DNA of 33,460 nt from Mycobacterium sp. ENV421 (GTDB lineage Bacteria; Actinomycetota; Actinomycetes; Mycobacteriales; Mycobacteriaceae), in contig NZ_PDHO01000039.1 in the NCBI RefSeq assembly GCF_002887815.1, forward strand, positions 1 to 33,460, in the 5' to 3' direction. The notes beneath the pieces were generated by a model. It ran no database searches, was not told where the DNA came from, and worked only from the letters and a program-made list of their open reading frames with translations. This document shows, piece after piece, positions 1 to 6,961 of this stretch. Numbering within the stretch: the first letter of the stretch is position 1; the number at the start of each line of letters is the position of its first letter. A program made the translations under genes and the position numbers.

Positions 1-297
1 CACGACGAAGCCGCGAACCGGCCGGTGCTTTTTACACCCACTTTCGGACGCGACCGGCTCCTGTACGGAACGTGAGAAGGCGTGTCCCGATACTGCCGCC
101 GGATGAGGTGGCGAGAGGGAGGTTCCCGGACGGGCGACACCGGGCGGGACGGAGTACCGATGCGGGGCGCGCTGGCGGACTGACTCGTAGTAGCTGGGAA
201 GCTCCTGCTTGACGCGGTGGGAGTGGAGCCAAGGGGTCAGGTCATCCGTGGCTGTGTTCGTTGGATCAACCGGACCGTGGGTTCGGGAGGAGTCTGG
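1..297 (+). ncRNA. Probable 5' RNA part of a group II intron (partial)
   Basis: This stretch has no convincing protein of its own and lies directly upstream of a group II intron reverse transcriptase on the same strand. In such introns the ORF sits in domain IV, so the preceding few hundred bases are normally the ribozyme domains I-III. The segment is G-rich and shows many short complementary blocks, as structured intron RNA does, but the intron 5' end lies outside the window and I could not assign individual domains. No domain V was recognised downstream, in keeping with 3' truncation. The assignment rests mainly on context. Confidence 0.35.
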
Positions 298-903
298 ATG
301 GGCGAGCTGAAATCGTCAGGCAAGTCGTTCGATATTTCGAAGTGGGAGGTGCACGACGCCTGGGAGAAGGTGAAGGCGAACAAGGGTGCCGCCGGTGTGG
401 ATGGATGCTGCATCGAGGATTTCGAGAAGGACCTGAAGAACAGTCTGTACAAGGTCTGGAACCGAATGTCTGCGGGGAGTTACTTTCCACCACCGGTACT
501 GGCCGTGGAGATACCAAAACCGCACGGTGACGGAGTCCGGGTTCTGGGTGTGCCCACTGTGGCCGATCGGGTCGCGCAAACAGTAGTGGCCGCACGGTTG
601 GAGCGGGAGGTCGAGCCGATCTTCCACGCCGACTCCTACGGCTACCGGCACGGACGATCGGCGTTGGATGCGGTGGGCGCGTGCCGACGTCGGTGTTGGA
701 AATACGACTGGGTGATCGATCTTGACATCCAGAAGTTCTTCGACACCGTGCCGTGGGATCTCATCATCAAGGCGGTGGCGGCGCACACGGACCAGCCATG
801 GGTGCTGCTGTATGTACCGGCCCACTGGCCGTGGACAGATCACTGGCTCACCCTGTGGCGCAACACCATCGGCTACAGCCCGCCAGCGACTGTCACCACC
901 TGA
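298..903 (+). pseudogene. Group II intron reverse transcriptase/maturase, truncated
   Basis: This is the N-terminal part of an LtrA-type reverse transcriptase/maturase, the protein that splices and mobilises group II introns. The ATG at 298 is preceded by GGGAGGAG (285-292), which is why it is preferred over the upstream GTG at 217. The start of the RT fold is clear: KGAAGVDG near residue 33, the IPKPHG and VADRVAQ blocks, YGYRHGRSA, and DIQKFFDTVPWDLI, which carries the first catalytic aspartate. Homology stops after PWVLLYV (about base 813), where intact proteins continue to the template-binding loop and the YADD box. YADD, thumb/X and any endonuclease domains are missing, and about 29 unrelated residues lead to the stop. 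Bases 814-1035 match nothing I recognise. The protein cannot be an active RT. Confidence 0.85.
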
Positions 904-1011
904 CCATCTGCCGAAAGGCCCGACCGGAGCACACAGGAAAAGCTGGAGCAGACCAGCCGATACCACCTGCTCGCCGCCAGAAACCGCCATCAACAGCCAC
1001 CCCGGCGAAAG

Positions 1012-1329
1012 CTATCCCAATCCATCAGTGGATCGAGGTTTAGCCAACAGTAGCTCCACGTCGGGGACCAGGTGCCGGTGCACGAAACACCACGAGACAA
1101 ACGGCCACGCCTTGAGCCGGTGCAGGTCCATCAGCCGGGCCGCGGTAGGCCTGCGCATCCACACCCCCGGGTCGGGAAAACGGTCCACGAAGCGGCGTGC
1201 GCTGCAATGCCGCGCGGACCGCATACTCGCGCAGATCGGCATTGTGTCGACGTGCGTGTCGTAGGCGGCGATGAGCTCGGCTGCGCTGGCCAACGGTGCG
1301 CCATCGGCCGCGCTAGCCGCGACGCTCAC
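1012..1329 (-). pseudogene. Tyrosine recombinase, N-terminal fragment
   Basis: About 105 codons reading leftward resemble the N-terminal (core-binding) part of an actinobacterial tyrosine recombinase: AAELIAAYDTHVDT, then a short helix-rich segment with RRFVDRFPDPGVWMRRPT and KAWPFVSWCFV. Similarity ends near base 1040 after VELLLAKP, and a short unrelated tail reaches the stop at 1012, so the whole catalytic domain is gone. The GTG at 1329 overlaps the TGA of the preceding recombinase (GTGA at 1326-1329; a second GTG lies at 1332). This translational coupling is typical of multi-recombinase cassettes such as recombinase-in-trio elements. The truncation point abuts the unassigned bases that follow the intron fragment, so a deletion or insertion joined the two. 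The family call comes from remembered relatives, not an alignment. Confidence 0.6.
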
Positions 1330-2413
1330 CACGGCGATTCCTTGCGTGCGGCGATGTACTCGGCGGCAAGGGTCTCAGCCGACAGATGCACGTATTTTCC
1401 CGTTGTCTCGGGGCTGGCGTGTCCCATCAATCCCGCAGCGCCAGCAGGTCGATTCCGGCCGCGACCAACTGTGTGCCGTAGGTGTGCTGCAGTCGGCGCG
1501 GGCGCACCCGGGCCGCGCCCGAGCGGGCTCGGTGGGTAGGGAAGATCCGGCGCATCCCCGCCTCGGTCAACGGCTGCCCGGCGGTCGGTCCGCGCAGCAC
1601 GACGAAACACTGTTCGGTCGCGCAATCCGCCGGTCGTTCAAGCCGTAGGTAAGCAGCGAGTTCGGCGAAGAACGGCCGGTCCACCGGTACCACCCGGTCC
1701 CGACCACCCTTGCCGACCACCCGCACCTGCCGGCGACCGACGTCCGCCTCGGCCAACAGCAGACCGCGGACCTCGGCGGCGCGTAGTCCTCCGAGCAGCA
1801 TCAGTAGCACCATCGCGCGGTCGCGGTGGGTGCCCAGGTCGGTCAGGAACGCCTCAACCTCTGCCAGCTCAAGGCTTTCCGGCAGCAGCCGCTGCTGGCG
1901 CACCAGCCGACCCCCCGTCCTTGGGTGACGAGCCGGGATATGCCCCAGCAGACCCCGACGCGCCCGAAGCCCGCTGGTGCGCCGCGGCGCCGGCACCGGG
2001 CTGGTCATCACCACGCCGGTGATCACCGCGAACTCGAACAGTCCCCGCAGCGCAGCGATGCGCCGGTTCTGCGTCGCCGGGGCGGCGCCCTGCCGCTCAG
2101 ACAACCGGACCACCGTCGAACCCGCAGTGCGCTTGGGCTGGGTCTGCCAGTCCAGATAGTCGAACAAATCGGTCGGCCTCACCTCGGCCAGACTGACGCC
2201 TTGCCCGGCGAGGAATCGCAGGAAGTTCAACACGTCGTAGGCGTACGCACGCCGCGTCGCCCGGGCGAAGTTCCTGCCCTTCAGGTGCGCCAGAAACCGA
2301 TTCACTATCGCAACGTCGTCACGCTGCCCAGTGGCGACCTCACCGGCAAGCAGGAAGACCTCGCCGTCGCCGGCTACCCGAAGTCCCATCGCCACCTCCA
2401 AGGGAAAAGCCAC
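1326..2413 (-). pseudogene. Tyrosine recombinase (phage-integrase family), frameshifted
   Basis: Site-specific recombinase of the tyrosine family. The frame opens with GTG at 2413, with an alternative ATG at 2389. The N-terminal SAM-like domain (VNRFLAHLKGRNFARATRRAYAYDV) is followed by the catalytic domain with Arg I in GGLRAAEVRGL (residue 211) and the lysine loop GKGGRDR. The frame then stops at LLALRD near base 1427, while the rest of box III (LMGHASPETTGKYVHLS, with the nucleophilic Tyr) continues in the next frame to 1326. One missing base, GATTG where GAGTTG is expected, explains this. Box II also reads RRLQHT instead of HRLRHT, so the catalytic His (306) and Arg (309) are both substituted. 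It is a decayed gene, probably the first member of a coupled recombinase cassette. Confidence 0.82.
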
Positions 2414-2457
2414 CGACCTCCAGTGTCAGCACCCCCATCCCTTGCTGGTGGGACCCC

Positions 2458-2474
2458 ACACGCACCGAGCGTGT
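2458..2474. repeat. Short inverted repeat ACACGC-N5-GCGTGT
   Basis: A perfect 6-bp inverted repeat with a 5-base loop lies just upstream of the recombinase gene. It could be part of an element end, a recombinase site or a chance hairpin. I have no second copy in the window to support an element boundary. Confidence 0.3.
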
Positions 2475-2521
2475 CGCCCCGATGAAGCCGGTTAACGGAT
2501 AATCTGCACACCGCGGTATCG

Positions 2522-2629
2522 GTCAAACACGTCCCAGCGGTGACCGCGGCGGTCAAGACGATTTTCGCCCACACCGACCCCGCCGACGTCGCTGCCCAGT
2601 GGGGACTGTCAGCACAACGGTGGATCTGA
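2522..2629 (+). mobile_element. IS256/mutator-family transposase fragment
   Basis: Read rightward, the frame gives KHVPAVTAAVKTIFAHTD followed by PADVAAQW. This matches the conserved segment after the LRN-V block of mutator-type (IS256 family) transposases, where 'VSAAIRTIFAQPDAEHVREQ' is typical. Similarity covers only about 27 codons, up to base 2602, and the frame then ends at a TGA (2627-2629). No start, catalytic triad or terminal repeats are present. It is a scrap of a lost insertion sequence. The family call rests on this one motif, so it is moderate. Confidence 0.5.
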
Positions 2630-2659
2630 TCTTGGTCTGACCGTCCCCCCGCGGGCGGC

Positions 2660-2942
2660 GGGGTTTGATGCGAGGACGGCGCCGGGTGCTCGATTCCACC
2701 CCGTTGTTTGATGCGGTGGCCACCGAGGACACGGTCATTGAGCGCGGGCCGCGATCCGCTGAGTCCTGTCGTCAGCGGATCGGGTCAACTCGGTGGCCGC
2801 GGGCGCGGTGCACGCGGCACTCAAGCGGGACGATGACTACGCCACGCTGGGTAAGCCGCACGACATGGGCACAAGTCGCGGGCACTATTGACGCTTGCGG
2901 AGCTGGCGAAGGTCCCGCCGCGCCGCGGATCGGCGTGCGGCA
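2660..2942 (+). mobile_element. IS1182-like transposase fragment, frameshifted
   Basis: The frame starting near 2665 reads RRRVLDSTPLFDAVATEDTV. It resembles the LDST-x3-DAVATQDTVTQL block that precedes the catalytic domain of IS1182-type transposases. After about base 2730 the similarity moves to another frame, with VNSVAAGAVHAALKRDDDY and then ATLGKPHD, resembling the DYD-x-PGKP block of the same family. At least one frameshift and internal loss are needed to join them. The fragment runs up to the stop codon of the neighbouring acyl-CoA ligase gene. With the IS256-like scrap it fills the gene-free stretch 2414-2942. Confidence 0.5.
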
Positions 2943-4598
2943 CTAACCGGCCTGGTAGAGCGCAGCGAACTGCTCGCGGAGCCGGTATTTGAGTATTTTG
3001 CCGCCGACGGTCTCGGGTAGCGTTTCGGCGAACACCACGCGCTTAGGGGTCTCGAAGCCGGCGAGCCGCTGGCGGCAGAAGGCGACGATGTCCGACTCGA
3101 TGGGCGCGCGCCCGGTTTGGGGTGTGACGATTGCTGTGACGGCTTCACCCCAGTGGGGGTGGGGCAGTCCGATCACCGCCGCACGCGCTACGTCGGGGTG
3201 GGTATGCAGCACAGCCTCTACGCGCATGCTCGAGACGTTCTCTCCACCGGTCTTGACGATGTCTTTATAGCGATCGACCAGGATCCGCAGCCCGTCGTGG
3301 TCAATCGAGGCGCTGTCGCCGGAGTGAAACCAACCGCCACTGAAGGCTTCGCGGGTGGCGGCCGGGTTGCGGTAGTAGCCGGCCGTCATGATTGGCGACC
3401 GGTAGACCGCCTCGCCGGGCTGCCCGCGCACAGGCCGGCCAGATTCGTCGACGACGTCGGAGGCCAGCAGGGGGCTGGGCACACCGACGTAGTTGGTGTG
3501 CGGCGCGGTGGCGCCGTGTACCTCGGGCCATTTTGCGGGCCAGAACCGGTGACATGCGATCGCCTCGGTCTGGCCGAAGATGCCCATCGTCACCAGTTCT
3601 GGGCCGCAGCGCTGCACCAGCCGGTCGAGCAGCTGCGGGGCGAGTGCTCCCCACCCGTACACGAGCACGCGCAGGCTGGTTGGGTCGAACTCCGGGTGGG
3701 CCTCGAACTCGTCGGCTAGGGACGTCACGATCTGCGGTGAGCCGGCCCACAGGGCAGTGATCCGATGGGTGTCGACGGCCTTGGCTACCACGTCGGGCAC
3801 CGGTTTTCGGCCGATCAGCAGGCTGCCTCCGCTGAGAAACGCCGAGAACATGAAGATCTGGTCGCCGACGTGGTAGGTGACCGGCAGGAACGTGGCAAGG
3901 CGCAGGTCGGATTCCACGGTGAGACCGCGAGTCAGCGAGAGTGCGAAGTTCATCGCCGCGAGGTAGGTGCAGTGGTGGGACACCATTGCACCTTTGGGCA
4001 TCGATGTGGTGCCGGAGGTGAACAGCAACTCCCAGATGTCGTCGCCGTGGATCTCCACGTCGGGCTCGGTGTCGGGTTTGCTGGCGATCAGGTCGGTGAA
4101 ACTTGGCGTGTCAACCACAGGGGCGCCGCCGATGGTGATCGTGACATCTGGGCGCAGGCCGGTCGCGCTGAATCCGGGTTCGGCGCGTGGCCACAGCTCG
4201 GCGTCGACGACCGCGAAGGTTGGTTCGGTTAGTTCGATGAGGTGTTTAACCACGTCGGGAGCGAGGTTGGGGTTGAGGGGGACGGCCACCATTCCCGCCT
4301 TCGCGATGCCGATCTTGGCAAGGCAGGCTTCGACGGAGTTCTCGCAGAACAGCAACACCCGTGCGCCGGGTTGGAGCCCGGCGGAGGCGAGCGCGTGCGC
4401 GAACCGGTTTGCGCTTTGGTCTGCCTCGCGATAGGTCAGCTGGGCAAACCGCTGGTCCCCGTAGGCGCCGGGCCATCCGGCGATCGCGATCTGGTCGGGA
4501 TAGCTCCAGGTGAGCCGTTCGAGCACGTCACCTACCGATGTCCGCTCCCAGCGGCGCGTTGCTCGCCTGCCTCGCAGGGTGGTCACATCCGGGTCCAT
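2943..4598 (-). CDS. Acyl-CoA ligase (AMP-forming, FadD type)
   Basis: ANL-superfamily enzyme that adenylates a carboxylic acid and transfers it to CoA; 551 residues. The start is the ATG at 4598, with AAGGAG five bases upstream, rather than the longer frame from 4655. Motifs: P-loop TSGTTSMPKG (194-203), FGQTEA in the adenylate-binding region, WFHSGD and DRYKDIVKTGGENVSS at the hinge, and the C-terminal catalytic lysine in GGKILKYRLRE (K534). No signal peptide or membrane segment is seen. It lies 65 bases downstream of the TetR gene on the same strand, so the two probably share a transcript divergent from the carboxylase operon. This suggests it activates the acid feeding that pathway, the role AtuH is proposed to have in Pseudomonas. 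Substrate is not readable from sequence. It is intact despite abutting IS debris at its 3' end. Confidence 0.92.
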   Translation of the reverse strand: MDPDVTTLRGRRATRRWERTSVGDVLERLTWSYPDQIAIAGWPGAYGDQRFAQLTYREADQSANRFAHALASAGLQPGARVLLFCENSVEACLAKIGIAKAGMVAVPLNPNLAPDVVKHLIELTEPTFAVVDAELWPRAEPGFSATGLRPDVTITIGGAPVVDTPSFTDLIASKPDTEPDVEIHGDDIWELLFTSGTTSMPKGAMVSHHCTYLAAMNFALSLTRGLTVESDLRLATFLPVTYHVGDQIFMFSAFLSGGSLLIGRKPVPDVVAKAVDTHRITALWAGSPQIVTSLADEFEAHPEFDPTSLRVLVYGWGALAPQLLDRLVQRCGPELVTMGIFGQTEAIACHRFWPAKWPEVHGATAPHTNYVGVPSPLLASDVVDESGRPVRGQPGEAVYRSPIMTAGYYRNPAATREAFSGGWFHSGDSASIDHDGLRILVDRYKDIVKTGGENVSSMRVEAVLHTHPDVARAAVIGLPHPHWGEAVTAIVTPQTGRAPIESDIVAFCRQRLAGFETPKRVVFAETLPETVGGKILKYRLREQFAALYQAG

Positions 4599-4663
4599 TG
4601 CGGCTCCTTGTGCGTGAGTCCCGCTCAGACTGTCACGCCGATGCCGCGCGATCAATGTCCTAG

Positions 4664-5278
4664 TTACTCATGGTTCACTATGTCTGGTGCTTGCGTTACC
4701 CCGAGACAGCCGTGCGCGGCAGTCCTGAGCAGCTCGGCGAGCCGAGAGGGGGGTAGTCCGCTGCGGAAGAACAGGGTCGATTGGATAGCGCCGATGGCGG
4801 CGTGCACCGCAACCCGTAACTCGGCGTCGGCGAGGTCGGGACGCAGGTGGCCGAGCACGTGGACCCACTCCTCCACGTAGTGTCGTTGGTCTCGGCGCAG
4901 TCTTCGCTGCTGGTCGAGCGGAACGTTGTGCCCCTCGCGGTGGTAGACGGCGAGCACCGCGCGGTCTTCGATGGCTATCCGGATATGGTCGTCCACCAGC
5001 GCTGACAGGGCTTCGTTGTCGCTGCGCGTTGTCGAAATGATCGCCGCGGCGCCGTCGCTGAGTCGTCGCATCACCTTGTCGAGAAGTGCTACCAGGATCG
5101 CGTCCTTGCTGGGGAAGTGGCGATAGATGCCCGAGCCGACGATGCCCGCCCGGGCTCCAATGTCGACGAGGGCCACGCCGTGGTACCCGCGCTCGGCGAC
5201 CAGTTCGGCCGAAGCGGTCAGGATCCGCTCCTTTCGTTCCGGGTCGCGCTGTCGGGAGTGCGTCGCGCCGTCCTGCAT
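4664..5278 (-). CDS. TetR/AcrR-family transcriptional regulator
   Basis: DNA-binding repressor-type protein of 204 residues. The ATG at 5278 is chosen because AGGAAGG precedes it by five bases; an upstream frame to 5332 has no better signal. The N-terminal helix-turn-helix is typical: RKERILTASAELVAERGYHG, then VDIGARAGIVGSGIYRHFPS (residues 39-58) and KDAILVAL. The C-terminal ligand domain (about 75-204) is helical and poorly conserved. The gene is divergent from the carboxylase operon with 79 bases between starts, and co-directional with the acyl-CoA ligase. It is therefore the obvious candidate local regulator, comparable in position to AtuR, sensing an acyl-CoA or free acid. Ligand and operator are inference. 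Confidence 0.9.
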   Translation of the reverse strand: MQDGATHSRQRDPERKERILTASAELVAERGYHGVALVDIGARAGIVGSGIYRHFPSKDAILVALLDKVMRRLSDGAAAIISTTRSDNEALSALVDDHIRIAIEDRAVLAVYHREGHNVPLDQQRRLRRDQRHYVEEWVHVLGHLRPDLADAELRVAVHAAIGAIQSTLFFRSGLPPSRLAELLRTAAHGCLGVTQAPDIVNHE

Positions 5279-5316
5279 CTGGCCTTCCTCGCCGTGCGTG
5301 TCGTACAGTCTCCTGC

Positions 5317-5332
5317 GTGAACAGTGAATCAC
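5317..5332. promoter_or_regulatory. Possible operator between TetR and carboxylase operon
   Basis: The 79-base divergent intergenic region contains GTGAACAGTGAATCAC. This has outer GTGA/TCAC arms, and its right half, GTGAATCAC, is itself a palindrome around one central base. TetR proteins often bind such sites in their own divergent promoter. No other copy was seen in the window and the symmetry is short, so this is tentative. No clear -35/-10 pair can be assigned. Confidence 0.3.
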
Positions 5333-5357
5333 ATGCCGCGCCTCGGGAGAGAACGCT

Positions 5358-6956
5358 GTGCCGGTGCTGACATCGCAGCTCGATACGTCGAGCGAGGCTT
5401 ACCAGGCCAACCGGGAGGCGCAGTTGGCGCTGCTTGCACAGCTCGACGAGCAGGTTGCACGTGCGGTCGCCGGGGGTGGTGAGCGGTATCGGAAGCGGCA
5501 TCGTGAGCGGGGGCGGCTTCTGGTCCGGGAGCGCATCGAGTTGCTGCTGGACCCGGCCAGCCCATTCCTGGAGCTGTCGACGTTGGCGGCCTGGGGCACC
5601 GGGTTCACCGTCGGCGCCAGCGTGGTCACGGGCATCGGGGTGGTGTCGGGGGTGGAGTGCATGGTGATTGCGCACGACCCGACGGTGCGGGGTGGCGCGA
5701 TGAATCCCTATTCGCTGCGAAAGACGCTGCGTGCGTTGGAGATCGCGCGGGTGAACCGGCTGCCGGTGATCAACTTGGTGGAGTCCGGCGGGGCGGACCT
5801 GCCCCAACAGGCCGAATTGTTTGTGCCGGCCGGGCGGATCTTTCACGAGCTGACGGAGTTGTCGGCGCTGGCGATTCCCACGGTCGCCTTGGTATTCGGC
5901 AATTCCACGGCGGGCGGGGCGTACGTGCCGGGGATGTGTGACTACGCGGTGTTAGTGGACCGTCAGGCCAAGGTTTTTCTGGGTGGTCCGCCGTTGGTGA
6001 AGATGGCCACCGGTGAGGTGGCCGACGATGAGGCGCTGGGCGGTGCCGAGATGCATAGTCGAGTGTCGGGGTTGTCGGACTACTTCGCAGCAGACGAGCG
6101 CGACGCGATCCGGATTGGCCGCCAGATCATGTCGCGGATCAACTGGCGCAAACTGGGCCCGGCTCCGGTGGGGTGCGCGGCGGCGCCGCGGTATGACCCG
6201 GAGGAGATTCTCGGGATCGTTTCTGCCGATGTGAAGGTGCCGTTCGATCCGCGTGAGGTGCTCGCGCGGACGGTGGATGGTTCGGAGTTCGACGAGTACA
6301 AGCCGCTGTACGGGACTTCGCTGGTCACCGGGTGGGCGCAGGTGCACGGCTATCCGGTGGGGATTTTGGCCAACCATCGGGGGGTGTTGTTCTCCGAGGA
6401 GGCCAAGAAGGCCAGCGAGTTCATTCTGCTGGCCAATCAGACTGATACGCCGCTGGTGTTCTTGCAGAACACCACGGGTTACATGGTCGGTGCGAGCTAT
6501 GAGCAGGGCGGCATCATCAAGGACGGCGCCAAGATGATCAACGCGGTGACCAACAGCACTGTGCCGCACGTGACGATCACGATGGCCAGTTCGTTCGGCG
6601 CCGGCAACTACGGCATGTCGGGGCGGGCCTATGACCCGCGGCTGCTGTTCGCCTGGCCCGGGGCAAAGCTGGCGGTGATGGGCGCGGCGCAGTTGGCAGG
6701 CGTGATGTCGATCGTGGCCCGTGAGTCGGCGGCGTCGATGGGGCGGGCGTTCGACGAAGACGCCGACTGTGAGCGCACCGCGGCGATCGAGGCCCAGATC
6801 GACACGGAGTCGCACAGTTTCTTCGTCACCGCCCGGCTGTACGACGACGGGATCATCGATCCTCGTGACACCCGCACCGTGCTGGGCATGTCGCTGTCGG
6901 CGGTGCATTCCAACACCGTGGCCGGCCGCCGCGGCTTCGGCGTTTTTCGGATGTGA
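5358..6956 (+). CDS. Acyl-CoA carboxylase, carboxyltransferase (beta) subunit
   Basis: Carboxyltransferase half of a biotin-dependent acyl-CoA carboxylase, 532 residues, the usual size. It moves CO2 from carboxybiotin to an acyl-CoA. The GTG at 5358 follows GGGAGAG by a few bases. N-terminal and C-terminal crotonase-like halves are present: VESGGADLPQQAE (141-153), the CoA oxyanion block FGNSTAGGAYVPGM (180-193), FLGGPPLVKMATGE, and the second half with QNTTGYMVGASYEQGG and FGAGNYGMSGRAYDPR. The pattern is that of the methylcrotonyl/geranyl-CoA carboxylase lineage rather than propionyl-CoA carboxylase. In the GRIF segment, Ala158 sits where MCC enzymes, as I recall them, have Phe (HFGRIF). 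Its TGA is followed within six bases by the alpha subunit ATG. Substrate is inferred: a 3-methyl-enoyl-CoA or a larger isoprenoid homologue. Confidence 0.93.
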   Translation: MPVLTSQLDTSSEAYQANREAQLALLAQLDEQVARAVAGGGERYRKRHRERGRLLVRERIELLLDPASPFLELSTLAAWGTGFTVGASVVTGIGVVSGVECMVIAHDPTVRGGAMNPYSLRKTLRALEIARVNRLPVINLVESGGADLPQQAELFVPAGRIFHELTELSALAIPTVALVFGNSTAGGAYVPGMCDYAVLVDRQAKVFLGGPPLVKMATGEVADDEALGGAEMHSRVSGLSDYFAADERDAIRIGRQIMSRINWRKLGPAPVGCAAAPRYDPEEILGIVSADVKVPFDPREVLARTVDGSEFDEYKPLYGTSLVTGWAQVHGYPVGILANHRGVLFSEEAKKASEFILLANQTDTPLVFLQNTTGYMVGASYEQGGIIKDGAKMINAVTNSTVPHVTITMASSFGAGNYGMSGRAYDPRLLFAWPGAKLAVMGAAQLAGVMSIVARESAASMGRAFDEDADCERTAAIEAQIDTESHSFFVTARLYDDGIIDPRDTRTVLGMSLSAVHSNTVAGRRGFGVFRM

Positions 6957-6961
6957 GGCAC

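Noticed and set aside
722..1264. Long rightward frame of 180 codons overlapping the RT end and the recombinase fragment
   Set aside because: Composition is arginine/serine/threonine-rich as in antisense or shifted high-GC coding sequence, with no family resemblance. It overlaps two recognisable gene remnants in other frames.
2640..2672. GC-rich hairpin-like segment followed by TTT, considered as a terminator
   Set aside because: Stem pairing is irregular and the T run is only three bases; it lies inside IS debris.
3117..3719. Rightward open frames of 150-210 codons opposite the acyl-CoA ligase
   Set aside because: They are antisense shadows of a well-supported gene whose codon use fixes the leftward reading.
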